From the NCBI GenBank assembly GCA_012295275.1, contig CM022665.1:603373-648372 (forward strand): a stretch of DNA of 45,000 bases. The letters are read 5' to 3'. The DNA is from Chrysomallon squamiferum. Its lineage: Eukaryota > Mollusca > Gastropoda > Neomphalida > Peltospiridae. Numbering within the stretch: the stretch's first letter is position 1; the number at the start of each line of letters is the position of its first letter. The notes below the pieces were generated by a model. The model saw nothing but the letters and a program-made list of their open reading frames with translations. It did not search any database and had not been told where the DNA came from. The position numbers and the translations under genes were made by a program. Of this stretch, positions 20,322 through 31,390 are shown piece by piece.

Positions 20322-20345
20322 AGATATAGATATAAATATAGATAT
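20164..20345. repeat. Compound (CATA)n/(TATC)n array with inverted end
   Basis: CATA/GATA-type tetramers, then about nine TATC/TCTA units (20287-20323), then TAGATATAGATATA. The TCTA and TAGA ends are reverse complements, so the right end can fold back. Confidence 0.93.
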
Positions 20346-20399
20346 TTAATATTTTCGACAATAAATCTGTAGTTCTATGGTTAAAACACAATAGATATT

Positions 20400-21010
20400 T
20401 GTTCATATTTAGGTAACTGACAAGTCAAAAGACGGTTTCGTGAATTCAGTTTGTCAGTTTAACTATTTTCTGTGCTGTTTTCTTAATAAGAAACCCGCTG
20501 TCGTGTCATGATCCGGAGTAAATATTTCTAAGCATCTGTTTTGTGTCGTCAGTTTTGTGTGAGAAAATACATCCCGAAAGAAACGTGCGGAACAACAGTT
20601 CAATAAGAAAATTAAAAACATGGATTAATCCATGTCGGCTTGCTTTGATCTTGTTATGCCAATTTCCGCAAACCATCATCCGATTAAGGTGGCTCTACAC
20701 TAAGATTGCCTTATTTCAGGGATGAGAGAACATCAAGAAGAAATATTTGCTCTTTAAGTTACTTCACGATTTCTTCCTTTTCATAGAAAATATCTCTATC
20801 ATTTCCCTTTGAATGGTTTCTAGCTGCATTTAAATGTTTTTCGTTTTCGTGTTTTTCAAAGAGATAGTAATCTAGGCGTTCGTGCAATTGTGACTTAGCG
20901 CCCGATTTCGCTCTTCCTCTTAAAAGGAATTAAAAAGTCACATCTCTAATCGGAGTACGGTTTTGAGTTAACGAGATTTTATTGAAAGACTGTTGACGAA
21001 AACATGCGGC
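20400..21010. promoter_or_regulatory. Large candidate regulatory island with homeodomain palindrome
   Basis: About 600 bp of mixed sequence centred on an exact 18-bp palindrome (20618-20635). Other words include TCCGATTAAGG (about 20678-20688) and TTAGCGCCCGATTTCGC (about 20896-20912). A 60-codon frame at 20543-20725 overlaps the palindrome, starts with a non-ATG codon and is not convincing. Confidence 0.45.
20618..20635. promoter_or_regulatory. 18-bp palindrome with opposed GGATTA sites
   Basis: ACATGGATTAATCCATGT is perfectly self-complementary. GGATTA is the site for lysine-50 homeodomains (Otx, Pitx, Gsc class) and two copies overlap head to head here. Binding is inference. Confidence 0.75.
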
Positions 21011-21459
21011 TTTTATGAAACTTTCTATGCATTTTCAATAGGCTCCAATACCAAACACAAGAGAATAAAACAATTTTTTATTCTGCATCGGTAAGCTGAC
21101 AAATTTCCGTACAAATAACATAACAATATACTATGTTTACTCCATTCATGCTCTAAAAGCAATGTTTAGAAGAAACAGTGATAGAAACATACTCTATTGA
21201 TTATTAAATATTTTAAAAATAAATTAAATGAATTATAACACATTCATCTTTTAACATATAAACAAGAGTAACTTTCCAAGATGATATTTCTAATTTCAGC
21301 AAACTGTTTTGGACTAAAATAATTATTTTCAAAAGAATACATTTTTTTGTTTGTATAAATTATCAACTTTTCTATAAGTGCTGTATGAAAGAAGAGGAAA
21401 ATTAACTGGAAGTTCGTTGAGTTATAATAATTTTATTTCGTTTTTAGTTTATTGAACTT
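21011..21459. other. AT-rich stretch, no gene
   Basis: Nothing supportable. Confidence 0.45.
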
Positions 21460-21800
21460 CGCTGACACCATATTGCATAGTGTGCATTTTGTTACTCTTT
21501 TGAAGTTCACGGCTTACAAAATCGCAAAATCATCAATAACTTGGCAGTGCACAATTTAAATCTCGACGAACCATATTTAAATACCATAACAGTTCTCTCA
21601 ATGACCTATCGGAAGATCGTTAAAGAAATTTTATTTCTGTAAGGATCCTTATTTTCCACAAAAGACGTTGTGAACCAGCGTGGTGTCCGACGAGCTTAAA
21701 AGCGGAGTCGGCGACGACATAGAGTCAACTTCTTCAACGAAGACAGCGGCCCACAGGCAGCTTCAGTGGGTTCAGTCTCTTCACTTCTTTTCTTAGGTAA
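21460..21800. promoter_or_regulatory. Candidate regulatory or 5'-exon-like island
   Basis: The right half (21670-21790) is unusually GC-rich for the window, with CpGs and words such as GGTGTCCGACGAGC and GGAGTCGGCGACGACATAG. On the - strand a short ATG frame (about 21724 down to 21653, 23 codons) and an offset, partly overlapping 33-codon frame are open but unrecognised. It could be an unmethylated promoter-like patch. Evidence is compositional only. Confidence 0.3.
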
Positions 21801-22065
21801 TAAAATTAATTGTCAGTACTATGACAGTGACGAAATAAAACAATCGTTATGAATTTAACATCAATAGAAACGGATTACGCTGAGGATTTCTTTAAATAAC
21901 AGAAAGGCATACACTAACATTTTAAACTTTTTACCATCACGATTACACCATAAACTCGTAAAACTGTGCTAGCCATCGCTCCAGTAAACACAAATAAAAT
22001 AAAAATAATAAAAATTAATTTTTCGTAAAACAATAAAATTAAAAGATAAAATTTATATATAAAAT
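21801..22065. other. AT-rich stretch, no gene
   Basis: Nothing supportable. Confidence 0.5.
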
Positions 22066-22070
22066 GTATA

Positions 22071-22093
<23 letters not shown>
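22066..22093. repeat. (AT)n microsatellite
   Basis: About 13 TA units followed by T11. A smaller TA tract lies at 22208-22225. Confidence 0.95.
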
Positions 22094-22101
<8 letters not shown>

Positions 22102-22439
22102 TTATGATTTTATATATGTATATAAAATTAGACATAAAAGAAGAAAGAAGGAAAACACTTCTTTTTCACTTCTTTGATCATACGAATTTGAAGAAATTAA
22201 ATAAATTAAATATATATATATATATCTTATTTTACTAAAACCAAAAAAACTGTTTTATATGTTCGTGCTCTTTTTGAATATTTTTCATTTATAATTTTTC
22301 TTTTTCATAACTGTTCTTGATCTTTTTGAAAACAAATTTATAACAACAATAAAATTAAATTAAATAAGTAAATAAATGAATTCATAACAGCATTAATATA
22401 TTTAAAAATAAATAAATTAAAAAATAAATAAAATAATAT

Positions 22440-22599
22440 TTTTGTTAGGTGTGCCAATGAATAATAATAATAAATAATAATAATAAATAATAATAAAGAA
22501 ATTGAAAAAATCAAAAAAAAAAAGAAGAAGAAAAGAACAACAACAACAAACAAATGCACACAAAACCCAACAAAAACAAAACAAAACAAAAAATACATC

Positions 22600-22652
<53 letters not shown>
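22440..22652. repeat. AAT/AAC/AAAC tract ending in (ATT)n
   Basis: (AAT)n variants at 22460-22496, A-rich AAC and AAAAC units (22505-22592), then about 17 ATT units (22601-22652). Confidence 0.93.
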
Positions 22653-22654
<2 letters not shown>

Positions 22655-22858
22655 TAGGTTGTTGCTATTGTTGTTTTCATTATGGATACTGATCATAAAT
22701 TCAATTAATAGTTTTAAATGGTACTTTCATGCTGTACTTGTCCTCTGTATACTAAATATAAAAACTATAGGAGACAGACAGACAGACATAGATAGCGAGG
22801 TAGGTTGGTGTATATGTATGTATGTTGTTACGAAGGTAAACAATTTAAATAATGTGAT

Positions 22859-22935
22859 CGTGTGTGTACGCGTGTGTATGTGTGTACGTGTGTGTACGTG
22901 TGTGTGTGTACGTGTGTGTGTGTGTACGTGTGTGT

Positions 22936-23014
<79 letters not shown>

Positions 23015-23038
23015 TGTGTGTACGTGTGTGTGTGTGTA
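22859..23038. repeat. Long (TG)n array with TACG interruptions
   Basis: About 180 bp of alternating pyrimidine-purine. A pure (TG)n core (about 22939-23010) is flanked on both sides by TACGTGTG variants. Both strands are open in several frames purely because of the repeat. Such tracts favour Z-DNA. Confidence 0.97.
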
Positions 23039-23768
23039 CAGCAACAGTCTGGCCTGTTTACAATTTCTTTACATTTGTTGAAAAAAAAAAAAATGATTTC
23101 AGGTTTTAAACGGAATACCTAATATTCCTACAAAGTTAAAGGATTCAAACTGTGACTGTTTCTATGCGACGAATTTCTGTTAACAGATTCGATGCTTAAT
23201 TGTAGACAGCTTAAATTTCAATACATTTTTAATTAGTGGAGTATTGTGTCAGAGTAATAAACAGTCTCCCTGTTTTAGTCTCTCTATAATTTCCTATCTA
23301 CCTTTAATACTAACCTGGAGGAAATTTAAATATTTTATGACGGGTTTCAGTGTACAGTAAATAGCTGGCTAATCATATTGTTTAGACAAAATAGTTGTGT
23401 GTTAGCTGTATACAAATTATTTACAACATCTATGACATTAGGTTTATTATTATATGTGAAGACTTTTTCACATTTAGCTTATCAGCTTGTTTCTCCCTTT
23501 TTATAGGACCCCCTACAGTACTGTGTGAGATTTCAAACAATATTATTTATAATTAATATTGTAATTGGACATGATCCATTCCCTCAAATACACCTTTTTA
23601 ACAGTCCTGTAACTGTCTGACGGTAGAACAGTCGTTTTAGAAGAAAAGACCATTAAATATTTAGATGGAATAAAATTACAACAAGAAACAAACATCAGTA
23701 ACATGAAACACACACACTTAGAACAACAAAATATAAAATATATACAATTAAAAAGAGAACAATAGTAG

Positions 23769-23771
<3 letters not shown>
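23039..23771. other. Unassigned stretch, no gene
   Basis: Moderately AT-rich. The frames that enter it come from the flanking TG and GA arrays. Confidence 0.45.
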
Positions 23772-23865
<94 letters not shown>

Positions 23866-23870
23866 AAAAA
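23772..23870. repeat. (GA)n microsatellite plus A10
   Basis: About 45 uninterrupted GA units (23772-23861) followed by a run of A. Confidence 0.98.
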
Positions 23871-24149
23871 CTGGGTGTAAATGGCAATACATTTTATAAT
23901 TTTACGAAATAATTATAATAAAAAAAGAAAAGAATGTCTTGAATTCACTTATAAAAACATTACACAAAGAAATATAAAATGAAAGAATTTTTTTTTTTTT
24001 TAACCTAATGATCAAAAGCAGTAAGGGGTAGCATGATATTACGAAATCAAAATAAATTTCACAAAAGAAGTCTCAAAAAATAAATGTAAACTTAACTTTT
24101 CAAACAGACTGTAAAACCCAACTTATTAAAGTTGAATTAAAATTTTAAA
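23871..24149. other. A-rich stretch, no gene
   Basis: Nothing supportable. Confidence 0.5.
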
Positions 24150-24420
24150 AAGCTACAATTTAAGCATCACATTACGTTCTGGTGTCGGCAAATGTATCCC
24201 CTGGGGACTGGGAAGATAAGCGGCCATTAGTGCTAATGTAGTGACACTGAATAACTTAGTAGACACCCGATAACCTCGAATAAAACTTACACGTACTGGA
24301 TGAACGGTTGAATGACTGTAACCCGCTGTTTTCTCTCCTCTTACTTCACACTGCTCGGGCACCTACAGTGAACAGTTTCATTCCTCGCCACACTCTGAGA
24401 TAATGCTTAGAACGTGTTAC
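24150..24420. promoter_or_regulatory. Candidate regulatory island (EBF-like site)
   Basis: Mixed block with TCCCCTGGGGA (24197-24207), which fits the CCC-NN-GGG core of EBF/COE or an AP-2-like site. A - strand 69-codon frame (24153-24362) is unrecognisable. Confidence 0.35.
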
Positions 24421-24939
24421 TGAAATAGGTGTCACCCTTTAATATCTAAACATTCATTATCATATTTTAAAAAGTTAAAAAAAAGAAAAAAAGAAATAAA
24501 AAAAGATAATTATTTTTTAATAATAATTTAGGTTTAGAGACTGTGTAGGAAACAGTATGCACATCCTTTTTAAATTCAAGTTATCTCATTCGGTCTCCAT
24601 TTAAGCATGTTTATTGTAATCAAAATGTTTGGTTTCAGTTTTCTGTTGCAAGAACATCCCATCAGTATGGCAATATATATATATGTATATATTTTCTGAG
24701 ATGCAGCGTTTTGTTATTGTCGTTGTTATTTTGTTTTTCATTTGTTGATTTAATTTGTTTGCCGCTTTTAGTTGCAGCTTCACTAACATAAAATTCTGCC
24801 TTATGACTTCTCATATTTTTTTTATTATTCCATTGATTATAATTTCACGTACAATTTCACACTCTTACAACATTTCGATATGAAAAATATTTTCTTAGTT
24901 TTAAGTGATACAACAAAATTAGTTTAGCTTTGAACGTAC
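24421..24939. other. AT-rich stretch, no gene
   Basis: Includes a short TA tract near 24672. Nothing else. Confidence 0.5.
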
Positions 24940-25650
24940 AATCATTCACTGACGCCAAACATTTGTTGTGCCGCCCTGCCTGATCAAATAAAAGTGTCAT
25001 GTAATCAGCATGCGATGCATGCGCCCTTCTTCCACTCCATTGCCCATAAAATTGGTTCTTCCCATTAAAGGTGCAACGTTGCCTAACTGGCACACTTCTA
25101 AATGCAGTTAAAGGCAAAACATTAGGCAAGGATAATGACAGTTTGATGAGAACTGTGAGAACGGAAATGGAGAGACCAGGGCTTTATGGCGGCAGCGGAG
25201 CGGTCTGGCCGATTACCTTCGCCAAGAAAGCAATTGCAGTGGACCACCGACAAAAGACACTTGTCATCTCCAATCATAAATCAAAGTTTATAGGGCACTT
25301 TTTGCTTCGACACACAATAAAACGCATCACTTGGCCAGCTATTACTTTTTTCTTTCTATAGTCTAAGCCAAAGACTCATGATCAATGATGGTTTCTCGTT
25401 AATGAATCCCGCCTTGCCATAGAAGCTACCCAGTCTAGAACGACAAGGATTTTCCTTCATGATGATTTCGTGGTAAACAGTAAACACTACAGCAAAGTGG
25501 GCAATGCAATCTTGAGTCACCCAGTCGCAGAATTATTGTTAAATAATCGATATTTATGAATCTATCGAAGAAACGTTAATTGGTTTCAGTGAAAAGATAA
25601 CATCAATTTCAGTTGGCGATTGTTTCCCCACTGCCATTACCAGCATTTCT
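24940..25650. promoter_or_regulatory. Long candidate regulatory island (Hox-PBX-like)
   Basis: About 700 bp of high-complexity DNA. CAATCATAAATCAAAG (25271-25286) combines a PBX/Hox-like ATCATAAAT with a TCF/SOX-like CAAAG, and GCATGCGATGCATGC lies near 25009-25023. A + strand frame of 96 codons (25071-25361) and a - strand frame of 90 codons (24857-25129) overlap; the + frame starts with GTG and neither resembles a known family. I read the block as noncoding. Confidence 0.45.
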
Positions 25651-25875
25651 TGAGGTCTAAGATCATTGATAAACGTGTCTGTCCCAGAAGCCTTGCTTCA
25701 TTATCGTATAACGTGTTGCTTCTTAGTACAGTATTGTACAAAGCAAAGTTTGCAAAATATTATTTCTTTCTTAGTGCTCTGTTTCGCAAGTATTATTTTG
25801 ATTTTTAACTTTAGTACAGTATTTTTGTAAACAAAATTTGCTAATATCAGTTAAAACTTTTCCTTTACTAAATCT

Positions 25876-25880
<5 letters not shown>

Positions 25881-25967
<87 letters not shown>
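25881..25967. repeat. (AG)n microsatellite
   Basis: 87 bases of uninterrupted AG. The preceding 25651-25880 is AT-rich with no feature. Confidence 0.98.
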
Positions 25968-25970
<3 letters not shown>

Positions 25971-26104
25971 TTGAATACATTATGATAATGTCAAATTAAA
26001 GATTATTATTGATTTTATAAAGCTACCTTCGTTTAACATTTCATCGGACTGTGCTGTTATCAAAAGCACTAAACCACTTTTAAAATAAATGTATTTATAT
26101 ATTA

Positions 26105-26410
26105 ATATAGCCATAGCATTTATTACATAGGTGATTGCAGTTGCTCGGGATATCCGTAGGTCGTTCTTTGAATCTGACGAAGCTGTTAGTTCATTTGAGA
26201 CATTTCAGTTTCATTTATTTTGCACCAGTAATCAGTATTAGATCAAAGACGCGAGATGTTTTGTTTAACCGAGATTTCGCAAATATGCTAATCAAGTGCT
26301 CAGTTTTTGTCATGCGATGTGCAACAGGAGATCACGGTTTCTCTGTGTGTTTGTTTTTAGATGCTTGTACATAAAAAGGTATTACAGTTATCTGGCTCAT
26401 TTATTGTTCT
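26105..26410. promoter_or_regulatory. Candidate regulatory island (POU/NK-like)
   Basis: Contains ATGCTAAT (26285-26292), a POU octamer variant, overlapping TCAAGTG (26292-26298), an NK2-type site, plus CCAGTAATCAG near 26226. A 79-codon frame at 26135-26374 starts with a non-ATG codon and is unrecognised. Confidence 0.4.
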
Positions 26411-26537
26411 TTTAGTTTGACACAGAACGCGGAAAAACACCGCATATAAAACTATGGGAGATAAGTTTTAAAGTGAATGTGTTTTCAAGTATAACTGTTA
26501 ATTTATGACTTTTTGTGAAATAAGAAAGTAAATTTTG

Positions 26538-26724
26538 GGTGTGCATGTTTGTCTGTATGTATGTATTTGTGTGTACATGTGAATGTATATGTGTATGTGC
26601 ATGTGCATGTGTATATATGTATGTGTGTGTATGTGTGTGTCTGTATATATATATGTTTTTATGTGTGTCTGCATGTGTACATATACATGTATGTATATGT
26701 GTGTGTCTGTATGCGGATGTATTA
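26538..26724. repeat. Compound (TG)n/(TATG)n array
   Basis: About 190 bp of TG, TATG and CATG units with many interruptions. The Cys/Val/Met frames on the + strand and His/Thr frames on the - strand are repeat-encoded. Confidence 0.93.
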
Positions 26725-26899
26725 AAAATTCAAATATGAGATCTATTTGTGAACGTAGTATACATGTGCTTTGATTTCTTTTTATCAAATATTTAAAACT
26801 GTTTTGTTATTATCAGTTATCTTATTATTTTATAATTTACTGAGCTTTTGTATTATCAGCTTTCACACAGTTCTGTCAACATTACAATTAAATGATTCT

Positions 26900-27835
26900 C
26901 GGATTAATGTATTGATCGGACTTTGTTAGTGCCATGAAGTTCAACAACTCGTATTCAGTACGCAGAAACTGCGGATGATCTAAAATTTCAATTTCTCAGT
27001 ATTCACCTTCGTACGAAAGTTCAATACCAATCCGTTAAACAATACTCTTTCATATGGCACATTAAAATATCATGTGACTACTCGATTAATAAATAGTTTA
27101 AATTTACCCTGAGGTAAAATATTCACCACTAACTTCTATTTTCCACCGTTTCAGTCTCTGACGTCTCGTTTTGGCAACAAATTGTATAGCGCTTTAGACA
27201 ATTTCACAGTAGTGGAAGCATAAGCCACGAAGTGCCCTCTTTGACAACTAAATTCGATACTGAGGCTCAAGGGAACAATCAATCATTGGCTGTTACTGTT
27301 TTTGACACATCACGTGATGGCATATCCCATCATTATTTCTCACGAGGGTACTTATTATTGCGAGTTTTGTTCCTGCCCGTTGCTGCCGATAGAATTTCTC
27401 TCAGATCTCCGTTCCATGCTCTCTTCGTCCATATGTCATACGGAAAAGACCCCCTTAAAATAAATAACTCTCGCTGGATAATTTCTGCAGTCAATTTTCG
27501 CTATTGCCCACAATTTATGGAGATGTGGTGTGCAGAGTTGCGTATAACTCAAGTGAAACAATGTAATGTGTATGCGCAGCGTTGGACTAGCGACTGCTAT
27601 CAGTAACAACAGTCCATCGCAATTAGCTAAGATACAGTTTCTACAAAATTCGATTATTAGCCCGCTGTCGTTGTTCCACACATGCCTCGTTTGGTGAAAA
27701 TGCCTGCTATTATCCTTATCTCGCGAGAAAGGGGAAAAATGCTAAAAATATGCTTCATCTCTTCATGGCAACATAGTGATTACTGCGACCTCTGACAACA
27801 AACAGATACCACAATTGCTTCGCACAAAACGTTTC
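26900..27835. promoter_or_regulatory. Very long candidate regulatory island
   Basis: About 930 bp, least A/T-rich at 27230-27610. It carries the palindrome CATCACGTGATG (27308-27319) and an RFX-like half-site ATGGCAAC (27765-27772). A 124-codon + frame (27232-27606) is the longest non-repetitive frame here, but it starts with GTG, overlaps an 81-codon - strand frame and matches no family I know. An acceptor-like site at 27154 (CTATTTTCCACCGTTTCAG) precedes 22 open codons. Not called as exons. Confidence 0.4.
27308..27319. promoter_or_regulatory. 12-bp E-box palindrome
   Basis: CATCACGTGATG is exactly self-complementary and contains TCACGTGA, the optimal symmetric site for MITF/TFE- and MAX-type bHLH-zip proteins. 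Confidence 0.6.
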
Positions 27836-27867
27836 ACGAATTTCTTAACCGCATATCTAAACATCCT

Positions 27868-27885
27868 AAAAAAAAAAAAAAAAAA
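27868..27885. repeat. Poly(A) run of 18
   Basis: A18. 27886-28117 is AT-rich with a TTTG tract near 28037-28060. Confidence 0.93.
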
Positions 27886-28117
27886 GTTTTGTTCGCAAAT
27901 TCATTACGACACATTTTCCAGAGTATATATGTACCAGAATTAACAAATATACATATTATTTATCGAGAGATCATCACACTTTAAGTCTTTGAGGAATTTT
28001 AAAATTTGTCTTGTTGGATTAATTATTATTATTTTTTTGTTTGTTTGTTTGTTTGTTTTTTTTGTTGTTTTTTAATTTAAAAAAATAAAATTATTATTTT
28101 GATTTACTGAATTTTGT

Positions 28118-28270
28118 TCGGGTGGCTGGGTGGCTGTCTTTAATCTTTATCATTTCTTTTTTTCTTCAGGAGGTTCACTTTATATGAACTATAATGTTCA
28201 GATACCTGCAAGTGGTCAATATGTATTTGCATCAAATTTCTAGTTTGCAATTCTTTTACAAATGTTTTCC
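28118..28270 (+). other. Acceptor-like site and short open segment
   Basis: GGGTGGCTGGGTGGCT (a direct repeat) is followed by a strong acceptor-like tract (TTTCTTTTTTTCTTCAG, AG at 28168-28169) and then 23 open codons ending at TAG 28241-28243, starting GSLYMNYNVQ. It could be a terminal exon, but T-rich acceptors are common here by chance and the product is unrecognised. Confidence 0.15.
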
Positions 28271-28325
28271 AATCACAGTTCAACGAATTTTGATTGCTAA
28301 ACGTATTTCTTACCACTTTTGCTTG

Positions 28326-28326
<1 letters not shown>

Positions 28327-28356
<30 letters not shown>
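28327..28356. repeat. (ATT)n microsatellite
   Basis: About ten ATT units. Confidence 0.95.
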
Positions 28357-28361
<5 letters not shown>

Positions 28362-28379
28362 CTATTACCTAACTAATAA

Positions 28380-29128
28380 ACGTATGATTTTTTTTTTTTT
28401 TAAAACCTTTAATAAATATGTGTGTGTATGAGTAGACAGAGAGAGATGACGAATTCGAACAAATAACTATAAACTGTAGAAAATATTTCATAGGTAAGAA
28501 AAGTAAATAAATATCTAAACTAATAAATTAATATTCAGTATGAAATTTAGACCAAAAAAAAACTTGGCTGCTTTCAGTCCTTTTTGCCCTGATAAAATCG
28601 ACAGGTTTTATTATTTCGTCAAATGCCATGTAAGTTCTATATAACAAAACTGAAATAAAGTGTTTACAAAGTAAAGAAATTTAAATTACAAATATATCCA
28701 ACGAATATGGACAACGAAAACGAGTGTGTACAAAGAAAGATAATTAATTACGTTTCAGTGTGTTTGTATCACAGAAGTAAATATTTTAATAGTTTAACCT
28801 TACAGACATCATTATTTATTATTCATGTATTAATCATTACTTTTTTTTAAATTTGTAACATACTGAATGACTGATGAAATGCACTTAATTATAAATTGTT
28901 TATACGTAAACTCTTCATTGTAAATTACCGTAAGTTGTACCAATATAACCCTATTTGCACATTATACAGATTACTGTCTCTCATTTGTTGCTGATTACGT
29001 ATTAATTTCTTTTAAAAACTACGAGAATAATCAAAATTAAAGAAATGCATTTAATTACGAATTATCTATATGTAATCCACATAAATTATTAATTAAAAAA
29101 AAAAAATTGTCTAATTTTGAAATCACAA
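28380..29128. other. AT-rich stretch, no gene
   Basis: Low-information A/T-rich sequence with no coding or structural signal. Confidence 0.5.
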
Positions 29129-29164
29129 ATTATTATTATTATTATTGTTGTTGTTGTTGTTGTG
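29129..29164. repeat. (ATT)n/(GTT)n triplet tract
   Basis: ATT units switch to GTT units at about 29147. Confidence 0.93.
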
Positions 29165-29868
29165 GTTAGTTTGAATGCTCAACGAAACTGTTTTTAATTG
29201 TTATAGAAACTGAAAGAGGAAAACGATGGTAAGCATATATTTACACACAGACAGATACAAAACCACAAGACAGTCCTGTTTGGCATTTTAAAAAGTTTTT
29301 AAAATCATATTTTAATTCATTTTTTCTTCTTTTTTTTTTTTCATTTTATTTTTATTATTTATTAATTTTTTAAAAATAGAAAATCACCCTTAATATCCGT
29401 CTAGACAGGTATTAAATTACATTTTAATATATATAAAATAATTTTTATTACACGACTGAAGTGTGGGAAAAAATCGCATCCTCACTCATTTGTTTGCAGT
29501 TCCTGATGAGAGCATTTGTCACACTTCACCAGATAAAATAAAAATAATATTATAAAAAAGCGCAAAAAATGCATTCATGAATTATATATTAAGAATAGCC
29601 GGTACGTTAACATTTCTTGCCAAACGCATTTATACTGGAATGAATATCTACGTCGGAAAAAATATATATTTATCAACAATTTTACAGTTAAAGTTATTAA
29701 CGACATCTAATAAGAAAAAACTGTTAAATTTAACTTTCTCAGACTGTTTAGCCAGATATCTGCCTAATTTCTTACTGTCCACTGTGGATAAAATTAAACT
29801 TAGTAGTTCAGAATTTGAGTCAGTCTGTTTGTATATATTTTACATTGTCATAGAAAAATAAGTTGCGG

Positions 29869-29869
<1 letters not shown>
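29165..29869. other. AT-rich stretch, no gene
   Basis: An ATG frame at 29577-29861 (94 codons) is rich in Leu, Ile, Lys and Asn, as expected from A/T-rich DNA. I see no domain, so it is not called. Confidence 0.45.

Positions 29870-29931
<62 letters not shown>
29870..29931. repeat. (ATT)n microsatellite
   Basis: About 20 uninterrupted ATT units. Confidence 0.97.
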
Positions 29932-30469
29932 TCATTTATTCTCTTTATAGTATGCTAGTACCAGTTTTTCACATTAATTGTTCCTTAGGATCAATATCTA
30001 CTCGTCTGCATGTTTTGCAGCGTAACCGATAATTTGTAATTAATTTTTAATGATACCAATAGGAAACTGTAATCTTTTTAAAAAAAATGTTTACTACTAC
30101 TACCAGTACAACTACTGTGTTGTCGTTAAGATTAAATTCACTCCTTTATCTGTTTTATCTATGTGTTTCTGTACATAAAACAAAGCTGTTAAATTACGTT
30201 TTTACATTTCAAATGTCTCTGTACATAACAACAACAGCAATAATAATAATAATAATAATAATAAAAATACAATAAAAATAATTATTACATATTGTTCAAG
30301 AAAGATAAAATATGACACTTAATAATTATTAATAAATGTGTTTTATTTATATAATTCTTTTTCTTCTTCTTCTGTCAGAATAACTTCATTTCAGAACTAC
30401 GTCCTCAAACTAGTTAAAGCATTGTGTTATTTATTTGTTGTTACCATTCAAGTCCTCACTTAAAAGGAA
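29932..30469. other. AT-rich stretch with small (AAT)n
   Basis: Contains ACT/ACC triplets near 30092-30115 and (AAT)n at 30238-30263. No gene. Confidence 0.5.
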
Positions 30470-31390
30470 AAAGTTGTTTGGCACAAACCCGTGATTCAAA
30501 CTGATGGAGAGAAACCCATCTATAGAACAGCGGCAATTGATGACTCTAAGGGGTCGATTATCTCACTTTATGGATCATTAGCCCAATTTCAAAGCAGCTC
30601 TTCGTTTAATAGCCTAAACTGATGATTTCATTGCCAGAACGAGTTGCTGTCATTTTGATCGTTTTTGATGGCAGTTTCTGCCCTATGATAATGTTTGAAC
30701 TTTTGACCATCATCAAAATGGAAAAAAAGACAAAGTGGTCTTCACCATCGTCTGTCCTTTCATTTCCACTCGAGTCAGGGTTGCACGCCACTTGCTCATT
30801 TTTAAAGTTTCACGGTGTAAAGCAAGAATGACAAGCGAGGATGGATCGGCCTCTATAAGATGTTGCCAACAGTCCGAAGCTAGGAGGACAGTAGTGGATG
30901 GTCGGCACGCAACGGTCGCCTCTTGCCGTCTCGGGCGTTGCCTTACACGCAAAGAATGCGTCCATCACACGGACAGTTTACACCTAAGCAGACAAGAAAC
31001 TCTAAATCGCCTCAAACGAAGAAGACAAGTCATAAAACTAATGCGTGGAAGTTAAAATGAGCAACGTTTATTGTTCCCTACGGTGGAACCAAATTTCTCT
31101 TCTAATGATTTAGACCACCAGAGGCCCTGCGTGGAATAACGCCAAATAACGAAGCGTTGTATATTGCCAGCGGCTGTTGCCTTTCATTGTAAGATCTCTT
31201 TAAATCTTCATGGAAATTTGACAAATGATCTAATGAGAAAGACAGAACCAATATGTTTCCTAGTTTTTTTTCATGGAATACACAATCAGCTGCCCAAGTC
31301 TGCCTGTCGCCAGCTCAATAAAATGGTTCCGTTTTGGGTATTTTCCTGGAATCATCTAGTCTTCAGACGAAACAGAATAAAAATGAGAAG
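30470..31390. promoter_or_regulatory. Longest high-complexity island
   Basis: About 920 bp without a simple repeat, least A/T-rich at 30830-31010. Frames are open on both strands (+ 30735-31055, 106 codons, arginine-rich; - 30713-30952, 79 codons), but the + frame starts with GTG, they overlap each other and none is recognisable. An inverted pair CATTTTGAT (30651-30659) and ATCAAAATG (30712-30720) is present. A noncoding element cluster is the simplest reading; an unrecognised exon cannot be excluded. Confidence 0.4.

Noticed and set aside
21473-21482. TTGCATAGT, the miR-153 seed
   Set aside because: The match stops after nine bases and no hairpin arm lies upstream.
22554-23122. Open frames of up to 175 codons on both strands
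   Set aside because: They are translations of (ATT)n and (TG)n repeats: Leu strings, then Cys-Val on + and His-Thr on -. They have no initiation context or domain.
25071-25361. 96-codon frame as a gene
   Set aside because: GTG start, unrecognised product, and a better fit to a motif-rich noncoding island.
27232-27606. 124-codon frame as a gene
   Set aside because: It begins with GTG, has an overlapping open - strand frame, no splice partner or recognisable domain, and its length is not exceptional for the less A/T-rich islands.
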